Below, in pieces: positions 24,138 through 33,956 of a DNA stretch of 64,000 nt. How positions within the stretch are numbered: position 1 is the first letter of the stretch; every line of letters begins with the position of its first letter. Under the pieces are notes generated by a model. The model had not been told where the DNA came from, did no database searches, and was given only the letters and a program-made list of their open reading frames with translations. The stretch comes from Raffaelea ambrosiae (taxonomy: Eukaryota; Ascomycota; Sordariomycetes; Ophiostomatales; Ophiostomataceae), in contig PCDI01000005.1 in NCBI GenBank assembly GCA_002778195.1, positions 587,075-651,074 of the forward strand, read 5' to 3'. The position numbers and the translations under genes were made by a program.

Positions 24138-25076
24138 TTACCCTTTCCTTGAGTTGGACCGTCGAGGATTGGCCGACGGGCAGCTGGCCGCCTTGTGACC
24201 AGATCGGCCACATCGGTGGCAGGTTATCTTGTTTTGGCCACCCTGTGACGAAAGAGACGTGAGATGCTTCAGCTTGACATGGTCCTTCTTCTTCTTCTTC
24301 GACGGCTCTACATCGGACTGTGACCGCTTTCGTGAACCATTATTGTCCCGGCCAGCGTCTACGGAACCATCGCTATCGTCCGTATCGCCAGATGTCTAGA
24401 GATGAAGAGTTTCATTCGGTAAGCAAAGTGTGGCAAGTCAAGAAAAAATAGGCCAAGGAAAGGCCGGCGAGCGTTCAGTAATTTAAAAAAAAAAAAAAGG
24501 GAAACATACCGGCGCCTTCATGTTGAACCGCATGATTCTAGGGTTGGCTCGTACAGGTTCGTAGTTCTCGCTGTCGCTGTCATCGCCTTCATCGTTCGCC
24601 GCAGTCAGGCGGTCAATTTCGGCATATCCAACACGAACAACGCGACGGGGAGGTTCCTTTTTTAAGGCAGCGGCGATCTCTGGCGGCAGCTCGTCCCACT
24701 CCCAGTGCTCGTCACCCAATTCCGCGGCCCGCTTCTTGATCGCGGCTTGTCTCCGGCGTTCCTCGTCGTCCACAGCTGCCCTCATGGCTGCTTCCATGTT
24801 GGCCGGTGTATTGGCCGAGGACACAAGGCTCTTCTGGCCAGGCAATGGTGCTCCTGCTGTCTTTCTTCGCTTGGACGAGTGCTGGTCCTCGTCGCCTCCA
24901 TCTCCCTCGTCCGAAGCGTGCTTTCTTGACCGTGGCGTGGGCGTGCCTGAGGCCAACGGCGACGGAGAAGTTATCGAGTCTTTACTGGAGCCAAGTCTGT
25001 TCATAAACTTCATAGACAGCAGTCGCGACGTCGCCCCTCGAGGTGGCGTTTCCTTTGGCGAGTAAGACGGAGCCAT
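24138..25076 (-). CDS. MPP6: Mpp6-like nuclear exosome cofactor with C-terminal zinc knuckle
   Basis: Two exons, 25076-24510 and 24395-24138, joined in phase 0 by a 114-nt intron (GTATGT donor, CTAG acceptor); 274 aa. The N-terminal RLLSMKFMNR block is typical of M-phase phosphoprotein 6/Mpp6, which helps the nuclear exosome and the Mtr4 helicase bind RNA. A basic KRRK patch and a conserved block with GDEHWEWDELP and VVRVGYAEID follow. The second exon encodes KKKKK-type basic sequence and then a CCHC zinc knuckle, CHRCGRSGHKAASC (CX2CX4HX4C), near the end. Such knuckles bind RNA in the Air1/Air2 proteins of the TRAMP complex. Start is a clean ATG. Divergent from the NDUFS6 gene with 577 bp between the starts. 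The family call is good; the knuckle's role is inferred. Confidence 0.8.
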
Positions 25077-25653
25077 CTTTGCAAGGGGTCTAGATGATGA
25101 ATAAATAAATGAGGCGCAAATGGAATGCGCAGTGGTACACGTTGTGTTTGATCGCTTCGTTCGCGGGAGGGGAGGAAATCACATAAAGAGAATGTGCAGT
25201 CGTCAGTTCTGGTTTTGAAACTCAAGAGCAGCTCTCACTTAAAAAAAAAAAAAATAAATAAATAAATAATAAAATAATAAAAAAATCGACGTTTGCCTGG
25301 TGCACGTAACAAAATGTGACGTAGTTAGGCGCACGTAAACGGCCGAGTTAAGTGGGTCGTTCCCAAGTAACGATAAGATAAAGGAGTTCACCTTTTCAGC
25401 GGAGTGGGATTTACCCTTTTCCGAATCTGTAGAAAGCTCGGACCAGATTGGAACAGCCGGACCAACCAGAAGCAAGGCATTTTGCTTTCCGTATTTTCGA
25501 GGGTCTCCCAATCCGATCTTCCGTCTTGTGTGCCCTTGACGCAAGCCCCCGGACGAACGAAGACACGGCCGACGACCCCTTACGACACCAATTGGGGGCC
25601 AATTTGGACAACCCGAAAGAATAGACGACTTCTGGCCTTCCGGCGCAAACACC
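25077..25653. promoter_or_regulatory. divergent promoter region, MPP6/NDUFS6
   Basis: 577 bp between two outward-facing start codons. An A-rich tract with ATAA repeats lies at about 25240-25280. No specific factor site is claimed. Confidence 0.55.
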
Positions 25654-26282
25654 ATGATGTCTGTTTCGAGACTACGAGTGGGTTCCAGCTGCGCCCGCCT
25701 GGCCAGCAGCAGCTTCCAGCAGACCACCCGCCGCTCCTTTGCCGTCTCGGCCTTCCGCGCCCAGGATGCTTCTTCTTCCTCTTCCTCTTCCTCTTCCTCA
25801 TCCCCCTCTTCCTCTGAAGCTGCTCTCACCCCACAGTCGACTACTGTGCCCTCCGTCGAGATTCAGCAGGCGCCCAACCGTCCGGGCGTTTGGAGCCGCA
25901 GCCAGCAGCCGCGCGAGAAGGCGATGACGGGTCCGCGCTTTGAGCAGACGATCTTTGAACTGCAGCCGCAGCCGTACTCGGCCATGGAGCTGATTCACAA
26001 GCAGCCGGTGACGTGGACACACGACCGTGTTGTGTCGTGCGACGGCGGCGGCGGCCCGCACGGCCACCCGCGCATCTTCATCAACACGGACAAGCCGCAG
26101 ATTGCAGTGTGCGGCTACTGCGGTCTTCCATATGTGAGTCCCCATGTTGGTGTCCCTGTTGACGTAGATTATCTACTCTCTGTGTACTCTTCTTCCATGC
26201 TAATATATGCCCTGCCCAGGCCAATGAGCACCACCGGAAGCACCTCGAAGCACTGCCCGAAACGTCGTACCCGCTGGCATAG
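25654..26282 (+). CDS. NDUFS6: NADH:ubiquinone oxidoreductase subunit, NDUFS6 (13-kDa type)
   Basis: Accessory, zinc-binding subunit of respiratory complex I in the mitochondrial matrix arm. Exons 25654-26133 and 26220-26282 joined in phase 0 across an 86-nt intron with branch-like GCTAATA; 180 aa. The N terminus is Arg/Ser-rich without acids for about 35 residues, as expected of a mitochondrial presequence, and is followed by a Ser tract. The C-terminal domain shows the zinc ligands: Cys of VSCDGGGG, His of HGHPRIF and the CGYC pair. The last 20 residues, ANEHHRKHLEALPETSYPLA, come from exon 2. Two adjacent Met codons open the frame; either may be used. Confidence 0.93.
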
Positions 26283-27427
26283 ACGGAGAGGAGATATAAC
26301 GAAAATAAGGGGAATGGAACGTTTTGGGGGATATCGGTCCTTCTGACCTCTTTGTCATGTGTGTGTGTGTGTGTTTTCTACAAATGTTTTAGGAGGCAAA
26401 GGATGGGAAATTTTTTTTTTTTTTTTGGACTCGATTTGCACAACCCACCCGCCGCTTCTTCTTCGGGCCTTTCACCACCCCCGAGGAAGAGACTGTACAT
26501 AGCTTCATTTTTTTTACTACGCAAAACATAAAGAATTTCAAGAGATATACCTACCAACGGGCGACAAGAGAGACGAGCATGTGCTTTGCTGCTTCAGTGG
26601 GACGGGAATGGTCGAATGGCATGGAAGGCGTGGTAATGCACGCGACATATACCGATTTTCAGCTTTGGTCCCCAAGAACAGACTTGGCGGTGAAATGGAA
26701 TCACAGAGACCGTGGCGTCAGTTCTACGGCACTCTTATGTGTCTAGCATCGGGCCACTCGAGATCTGTGTAAACACGGGGCAAACACGAGACTGTCACAA
26801 CGATGACGCTGAGCTGACGGTTCTTGGGTGCTTCGGCAGATAACTGATTCGTATGCAGGAACATGAGAAAGGGAGAAACCATCTTCCTTCCAAGTTCGAC
26901 CAATGTCTCGGTGGTTTTCTCTTCAGCCCGACACTGTCTTGACTTGGTTCGGCATGACCTCCAGGTCTCTCTCGAGGAGTGTCGATCAGGCATGGAAGCA
27001 AGGCTACATTGGAAAATGCTGTGAAAGATCTCTGCTCAACCACAGCACCGACTTCCCGGAAATGCCTTTCTCTGTGAAAGTTGTGTTCGTTATTTCCACC
27101 CATTGCCATGTTTCAGACGCGTGCTTGTGAATGGTTATACAGCCATGTGTTTGTATTATTCTGGCCAGCCGATGTATCAATAAGGCTAGAGATAGATAGA
27201 GAGAACTAAATATCATCGCAAACAAGGCAAAAAAAAGGCAGAAAAGAAACGTTCCATGATCTGTTTTTTGTGTACCTTTGTGTCCGGTTCGTCATAACGG
27301 TTACTCCACCGAACAGTAAGACAGCCCCTCCTCTATTTTGCTTCCTTGAAGGTGTAATGAAATAGCTTATGTCGCACATATACAGCATAGCAGCCATGTG
27401 CGCAGGGGAGACCTGCTAGAGGACCCC
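26283..27427. other. intergenic between NDUFS6 and secreted-protein gene (convergent)
   Basis: Two convergent 3' ends flank this 1.1-kb stretch. It carries a (GT)n run near 26358-26374 and a long T-run near 26410-26426. No gene seen. Confidence 0.6.
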
Positions 27428-28174
27428 TTAACCGGTCAAGCCGGTGATGTTGGCCAGGATTGGTCCCGGCAGCGAGTACATCAGGCTCGTGGCATCCGAG
27501 AAGCGCTTTGTCATGTTGATGGCTGGGCTGGCCCATGTCTGCACATACAGATACGGAGAACCCCAGAGACTTCACACGGCATTAGCATAGAGGAACGAAA
27601 GAAGAACCGGTTTGACAGTGAGGATACTCAACACGTACCTGCTGTCTTTGTAGAAGTGGGTGATCTCCAGTGTGAAGTTATCCGGTCCATTGAAGGTGCC
27701 CATCGACATCTTGAAGATAGACGGGTACAAGTTCCGACAAATTTGGTAGTCATAATTGTCGTCCGAGGGCTGGGGCTTGCCATCCCAGGAATGCTGATAG
27801 TTGCAGATGCAGTTGGTGAGGGCGTTCTCACTGACGGAGTTGGGGTCGAACCAACTGACTGCGGTATACCTTTAGAGGGTGTGGACATGAAGATGTGATA
27901 GAAGACCAGACGACTTACATTGAATGTTGCAAGTGTAATGCTCGTCGTTGTTCTCGGCCGTGATCTGAGTGCAGTTGATGCTGGCGTCGGCCAACTTGTA
28001 CGGCTGGAAGTTGAACTGGGCGTTGGACTTGAGAATGTTGTGCTTGCTGTCTGGGACAACCGGCTCCTGGATGGGCGACTGAGTGCCAGCAGGAGCCGAG
28101 CGCACAGTCAGTCCAGATGTGGTGGCTGACAACAGGCTGGCAATCAGTGCAGTGTGGTGAGCGAAGCCATGCAT
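27428..28174 (-). CDS. small secreted glycoprotein, function unknown
   Basis: Three exons, 28174-27919, 27858-27639 and 27527-27428, with consistent phases; 191 aa. The ATG opens a hydrophobic signal peptide of about 20-25 residues (MHGFAHHTALIASLLSATTS). The mature part has five Cys (NCT, YTCN, NCIC, QICR) and four N-glycosylation sequons (NCT, NFT, NMT, NIT), and ends ILANITGLTG. The last intron needs the second of two nearby AG acceptors to keep the frame, so that junction is less sure. I recognise no catalytic domain. Size, Cys and signal peptide fit a cell-surface or secreted effector-like protein, but that is inference. A 13-bp TACCACGG-type repeat lies about 240 bp upstream. Confidence 0.72.
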
Positions 28175-29073
28175 GGTTGTGATGAGAGTGAGAATGGGAT
28201 GCGTCTGATGCTGATGTCAGTCTTCGGACGAGAGTGGTATGTCCTTGCTCGTCTGGCTTCTCGAGAAAGGAAGGTCCGCGAGGGTAACTAGTTGCAGAAG
28301 AGAACTGTCTTGGGCAGGTTGCCTTTGGAGATCAGACGGTGACCTCCCCGGTGTATTTATACCACGTCTTTCGACCACCGTCTTCCAACCCTTTACTCTC
28401 TCCTTTCACACATGTCTACCACGGTTTTCTACCACGGTTTTCTACCACGGTTTTCTACCGCGTTTTCTACGACGTATCTCCACGACGTACTTCTATCACG
28501 CAAAACTTCTGTCATACATGCAACCGCCCGAAAGCCTAACTGCAACACAAGACCCCGACCATAGCTGGTAAGAAGGAACTAGAAGACATATGTGAAAGCA
28601 CAGTCAACAGAGACTGGCAAACTTGCTTCTAGCATCAAGGGAATCACAAGAAAAAACTTGTTTGTGTCCTTGCTTCCTTGCCATACACGTCTGCACTCTG
28701 CCAGGGGAAGCCTCGTCCAATCTGTTTTGTAACGATGAGCTGAGCATACACACACGTATCACAAGCAGAACCTGCACGACATACGAGCTTGTGTTTCATG
28801 GTGGCTGGCACTGCATGACGTTCCATTGAGCCCAATGTTCTCTGCTGCACGTTCATGCATATCTCTAATTCTTCTTATTCTGAGTGCTTTGGCATCATAG
28901 TTATCACACTTGTTGAAATCCGAAGTTACACCAAAAGCAACCGCCACCTCCTTCTTTCATATTTTCCTATTTCTCGTCACTCGCTTCGCCTCTCTCATTC
29001 TGATCGCTTACAATTCTCAGATCTGACCCTTATACTTCCCACTTTTCTTACGTGACACAGCGACGCACGAAAC
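28175..29073. promoter_or_regulatory. divergent intergenic region with 13-bp repeats
   Basis: 900 bp between two outward-facing genes: the secreted protein (-) and the large unknown protein (+). No further gene is seen. It contains the TCTACCACGGTTT repeat described separately. Confidence 0.55.
28415..28468. repeat. 13-bp tandem repeat TCTACCACGGTTT
   Basis: Three perfect copies at 28415, 28428 and 28441, followed by one or two decayed copies. A further ACCACG-type word lies just upstream near 28362. It sits 240-295 bp upstream of the secreted-protein ATG on its promoter side. Confidence 0.9.
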
Positions 29074-32000
29074 ATGCCACTTCCTTGGGCGCTACTCGGT
29101 GGTCAACCGAAACCAGGCCACACGCAGACGAATCGTCCAGGTACGACATACATCAGAGGAACTACCCCCTTCCAAGCTGTTCATAATAGCATTGACTCTA
29201 GTTCACAGGCTGTGGAAACACGCACAAGGGCCATCAGCAAAGCACCAATAGTAACAAGCAATCAGAGAGCTTTCTGAAATTGATATCAAGAATATCTAAA
29301 GAAAAAAAAGAAGTCTCTGAAGCAGCAACCCGAGAGAGAATCTCATCAATATCAATGCCTGCGGCAGCCAACGGGTCAGCAAATAAGCAAGTTGCGTCAA
29401 GTAATGCTCGTGAGAGGAGCAGCACGAACAGCGATCATGGGGGAAGCTTTGTGCTTGGAGAAGTCAAGGACGGGCCGCTGCCGACTCTCCGGAGGTCAAC
29501 CCCGGGGACTTCGATACATGTTCCAGCCAAGAGCTCCTTTCCGACCAGAGAATTCGGCCTTGAACAGCCTCCCTCTTTTAGCACGTCAGAGTCAGCCTCT
29601 GAAATTCAAAAACCTGGGGTGCCTACCGTTACAGCGGCATCCCCACTGCCCAAGCCGCCTTCTATGAGAAATTTGGTTGGTGCATCTAGGCAACCTCACA
29701 TTGTTCAAAAATCCAAATCTTCAACTACGTGGCCGTTCAACTACCAAAAAGATACACCAAGAGTGTCTCAACTAGAAACATCCTTGCTTTCTAACTCTAT
29801 TAATAAATGCAGTGGAGTGATTGACCTAACCGCTGACGATTCGGCAGAGAGCACCCCAGTGACAAATGACACTGCTAGGCGCCATTCAATCCCAAAGGAA
29901 CCCAGAGTATATCCCAGCCTCTTGGAAACCCCACCAAGTAGGGAGCCTATAGCTAGGCCAGAGAGGAAGGGCCAGGAGCAATATACTCCAGTGGCTTTGG
30001 ATCAAGCAAAGGCCAAATATCCGATATCCAGAAAGCATGCTAAATTTGTGTCCTTTTTCGATCAAATCGTCGACGAAGAAGACGAGGAGGACCCGTGTGA
30101 AGAGAGACGTGAAGGCCCAGGCTCGAGGAGCACTATGAAGGAGGCAGGAGATAGAAGGATTGCAGACAAAAGCACCAGCTCAAGTCCCAGTAATGGCTCG
30201 AGCATGGAGACGAAAATTCGCGCGATTAACAACGACGTGGCCTCCTGGCTTGATCCCTTGACACCTACGCAACCTCCATCTCCGCTGAGGCTACACGACC
30301 ACAACCATAAGACGTTCAAAGTTCCTGGCAATTTGGAAGCATGGAAAGCGGGCGTTAATACATCTCCTGCAAAACATCCTAAGAAAAGCGATCAGCCTCA
30401 GACCAGATATACAAGTTTAGAGGATAATATTTCGCTCTTTAAAAGCATACAGAGCAAACAAGCCCGACCGTCAAATAGCACGAAGCTCATGTCTCACCTA
30501 CCAGAGCCATCCCAGTTTCGAAAGGCTGCTAAAGACTGCGCTAAACGTACAGAGGAAACTCGCAAACGTCAAAAGCGCGAGCAACGGTATCGCGAGGCAA
30601 AGCGAGGCAAGAAGCTGCAAGAGCAGAACGTGGACTATGCAAGACGGCAAGCCAAGAGAAACAGGATGGTGGAGGAAGAGGAGATAGACTTGGAGCTGGG
30701 CGATAACGAGCGGCAACGGTCAAAGACTCGACGCGAGAGGACATATAACTACGATGATTATGACGATGGCGATGGTGGCGATGAAAACGACGGCAGTGTC
30801 TTCAAATCTCCGAACCAGCTAAGCAAGAAACAAAAGGATATATATAGACGCCCTACGCGAGCCGAGACGACTGGCCACATACCACCGCTGCCAATCGAGA
30901 AAAATCGTATCGTTAATCAATATACCGTCTTCCATACACGCCGCATGCCCATCCCCAAGGATGGTAATCTTTTGGGCAAGATCATCCGTGGCAAGACGTT
31001 CCTCGACAAGAAGCGCGCCAACGGGTGCGCCAAGAGGCTCATGCCGACTATGGAGGGCTCGTCTGTGACCCTGGTCCAGATGGACTATGGCGTGGAAGAT
31101 CCAGAACGAGATGGCATGTTCTTTGGCCGCGTCTACTACAATAACGACGAGTTCGCTGTTGTATACGTAGAGCGCGAGATACAATTATTTGGGAACATGG
31201 ACCCAGCCGAATTTGAAGGCCGGGTGATACACCCTGACTACGAGTCGCTTCTCCTGCGGCCGCGCTTCGACGTCTTTGTGATGCTGCGCAAGCGACTGGA
31301 TGGTGCCGATGGGCACTATGTGATGTACGAGTACGACGAGTCTGAAGAAGCACAAGAGACAGTCACCCAAGCCGGCGGCACGGAAGCCGACGACGAAGAG
31401 GACAGCGACGCCGACGAGACCGACGATGGCTATCACAGGGAGAACGATGCTGGCCGCGCTGAGAATAGAAAGAAGTCTATATATAGAAAAGCGGGCGCGA
31501 ATGGGAATATCGGTACCGAGAACAAGCACCCAAGCGGCGGGGAAAACGGGAGCTTTACAGGATGTGTCGACAAGCAGGACAGCGTTGGCGATAGTGGCAA
31601 CGCACACACGGGAATGATCGCTATCACGGACACAGCAAGTTCAGAGCTACAAGCATGCCAAGAGCCACGGAGTGTGCAAAAGCCGAATAAGACACAGACG
31701 CTACCGAATAACTCCAATGTCCAGAATGCCGACAATAGTGATAATGCCATCGCTCCAAAGATTCCTGAAGCAGAGACGGAAACGAGGGAAACCGCAGAGG
31801 CCGAAAAGAGCACCAAAACGACCATATATCCTGCTAAACATACAAGCCCACCAGCCCCTAGCAAACACCAGACCCAAGCCTTGGTATACGCTTTCAGACC
31901 ATTCACGAGGGATCCTACACCACCCTGTTTGAGGCCAACAACAAGGCAGTCGATGCCTTTGCGAAATGGACCTGCCCGGCGCCGCCGGCCCGACTCGACT

Positions 32001-32206
32001 CACTCATATACTACCGCGATATCCTATTGCCGCATATCAAAGAGCTGCGGCAGGAACTCTGTAGCCCGGATTCGGGCTGGGAAAACGAGGAGGCCCAGAT
32101 TGAGTGGGCGCCGTCGGCAAAGATGCGATACAGCTACGAGTCAGTCCATGTTCTTGTGGTAAAGAGTCGTCTGGGGGGACCACTAGATTTAACCGGAGCG
32201 TTTTGA
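29074..32206 (+). CDS. large disordered, probably nuclear protein of unknown function
   Basis: Exon 1 is 29074-29140 and opens MPLPWALLGGQPKPGH. A 68-nt intron (29141-29208) joins in phase 1 to a long exon from 29209. The long exon is Ser/Pro-rich, then has a strongly basic, probably helical stretch (residues with KRQKREQRYREAKRGKK), an acidic run, and a conserved-looking folded part that includes GKIIRGKTFLDKKRANGC, FFGRVYYNNDEFAVVYVERE and RVIHPDYESLLLRPRFDVF. The original frame turns Arg/Ser-rich after about 31860, while another frame is open from 31862 to a TGA at 32204-32206 and reads like protein (NNKAVDAFAKW, LIYYRDILLPHIKELRQEL). So a last intron or a frameshift lies between about 31.5 and 31.9 kb; a GCTAAAC branch at 31833 and CTAG ending at 31861 suggest an intron, but no clean donor is seen. 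Function not recognised. Confidence 0.7.
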
Positions 32207-33255
32207 ACTGGTTATTGAGGAGGACTGGGATTTGATAGGATGGACAGATTCAGGGAAAATGCAATTGATGTCTGAGATTCGAGCTGTAAAGGATTTGCGT
32301 TGTTTTGAAAGCAAAGTATAACCAAACGAACGATCCACAAGCAATAATAAAGGCACCGAGTCAATGGATACGTCTACAGCCTAGCTTCCTTCGAGTCTAA
32401 TCAACTGTCTCATCGTTTGTTCGCGCTTTCTTTGTTGACGCAGTTGGCTGACAAAACGAAGAGTTGGGGTTACTAACTAACATACATATGCCAAATGATG
32501 AAACGTCGCAGCCACGCACATTGTGCCCTTCTTTCTCCAATACGAAGGTCTTGCCGAGATGATGTTTAGCAATCGAGCGCCAATCTCTCGAACGTGTGGG
32601 AAACTCGATGTTGATGCCAAAGACGATTGAGCGCTGCTTTAGCCAGGACCACTTTCTTAGTATCCCAGCTGGCACGGGCAACTCTCCCATTATGAGATAG
32701 ACTGCAGATCGCGGTCAATGAAATCAGCATGCGACCATTACATTTCGAATGAGCCGGGAGGAGTCTCGAGGGCAATTTCAAAGTTTGATTCGAGCCGTTG
32801 CCTTCCCCGGCTGGAACGAGCACAACAACGAGTCACACGCCGAGGCCGTCTTTCCTCTGGGAGAATACAATAAGATAAAAGACGACCACGAGACACGTGT
32901 GATGGAAGTCGACAGAAAGGGCGCCATCATTCTGGCCGGCTATCTCGACTGGAACAACAGTTCAATATCAGGACGGGGGTTTGGGACAGTCTGGTTCCGC
33001 ATCGTTGGAAAATCTCACGAGTGAACCAGCCGTTGAGTGTGGTTCCAGGGTATAGCAAGTCTTTTCTCATGTGGAAGATGGCGAGACGACACAAGTATGT
33101 AGATAATCAACCAGGCCCCTCATCCTTGCAGAGGACATTCAGAAACTCGCTCTCTTGGTCCAGCCTTTTTTTTCTTTTCTTTTTTTCTCATTGGTCCAGA
33201 GACGAACTGCAAACAAAACCACTTGGAAGACGTAAAACTTTCATAATCAGTTACC
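32207..33255. other. intergenic; possible small ORF 32749-33024
   Basis: One 91-codon plus-strand frame at 32749-33024 begins with ATG and contains a stretch like IILAGYLDWNNSSISGRGF. It could be an exon or gene remnant, but I recognise no family and see no clear flanking splice sites. The rest holds nothing recognisable. Confidence 0.3.
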
Positions 33256-33327
33256 GGCCCCTTGGCCTAATGGTAAGGCGTTGCTTTCCGGTGGCAAAGA
33301 TTCTGGGTTCGAGTCCCAGGGGGGTCG
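33256..33327 (+). tRNA. tRNA-Arg (anticodon CCG)
   Basis: 72 nt folding into a full cloverleaf: acceptor GGCCCCT/GGGGGTC with discriminator G; D arm GCC-TAATGGTAA-GGC; anticodon arm TTGCT-TTCCGGT-GGCAA, with anticodon CCG at 33288-33290; five-base variable loop; T arm CTGGG-TTCGAGT-CCCAG. No intron. A nine-base T-run at 33328-33336 is the RNA polymerase III terminator. CCG reads Arg codon CGG. The acceptor has one G-T and one T-G wobble pair. Confidence 0.93.
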
Positions 33328-33336
33328 TTTTTTTTT
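33328..33336 (+). terminator. RNA polymerase III terminator of tRNA-Arg
   Basis: Nine consecutive T directly after the discriminator base of the tRNA. Confidence 0.85.
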
Positions 33337-33349
33337 GGCCAGTCCAAGT

Positions 33350-33350
<1 letters not shown>

Positions 33351-33383
<33 letters not shown>
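33351..33383. repeat. 33-nt poly-T run
   Basis: Uninterrupted T-run 15 bp beyond the tRNA terminator, the longest homopolymer I noticed in the window. On the minus strand it is a poly-A run. Confidence 0.95.
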
Positions 33384-33956
33384 CGTTTGCGTCTCAGCAA
33401 ATATTAGTTTCGTTCCCTTTTGTTTCGTGGTTTGTCCTGTCGTTGCCAAATTGCTTTCGCAGTTGTGTAACTTCTATGCTGCACATGGGCCGGAATTTCA
33501 CAATGGCATAATACTAATAGTGCGGAATTTATTAAAATCCAAGGAATACTTGGTCGGTTCTTCCTAGCGCTGCAGGACACTTTTGTTTTGCTGTTAGAGT
33601 TTTTACTGAACAGTTGACGTTCTCACATATGTCTAATTGCGCGAGCCCCAAATTTTCGGCCGATTGCAAATTTTATCAAACACACTTTGAAAGAAATCAC
33701 CGTGAATGAGGTATCATATTTCCTTTAAATGGGCTCAGAAAAGATATCTTAATGAATAAGAAAGACAAAAGGGGAAAAAATGAAGAAAAAGGGGAGAAAG
33801 AAAAAGGAAAAGAACAGAAGAGAAAACTTGCAAGTGTAGAAATGCCGTTTTTTTTATACCATTGCTCAAATCCCAGACGCCGATATATTGCCATGCCATT
33901 TTTGTCCACAACTTTTTTCTCGTCCAACAATCATCAACCACCAATTCCACCAATTT
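33384..33956. other. intergenic, AT-rich, DBP9 3' side
   Basis: AT-rich 570 bp between the poly-T run and the DBP9 stop. A purine-rich stretch lies at about 33760-33830. No gene seen. Confidence 0.6.

Noticed and set aside
29280..29282. Start of the large unknown protein at 29280
   Set aside because: The codon is TTG; an upstream ATG exon at 29074 joins in frame through a clean 68-nt intron.
32397..32823. Minus-strand frames between the unknown gene and the tRNA
   Set aside because: Two short overlapping frames without ATG-anchored structure or recognised domain; insufficient to call a gene.
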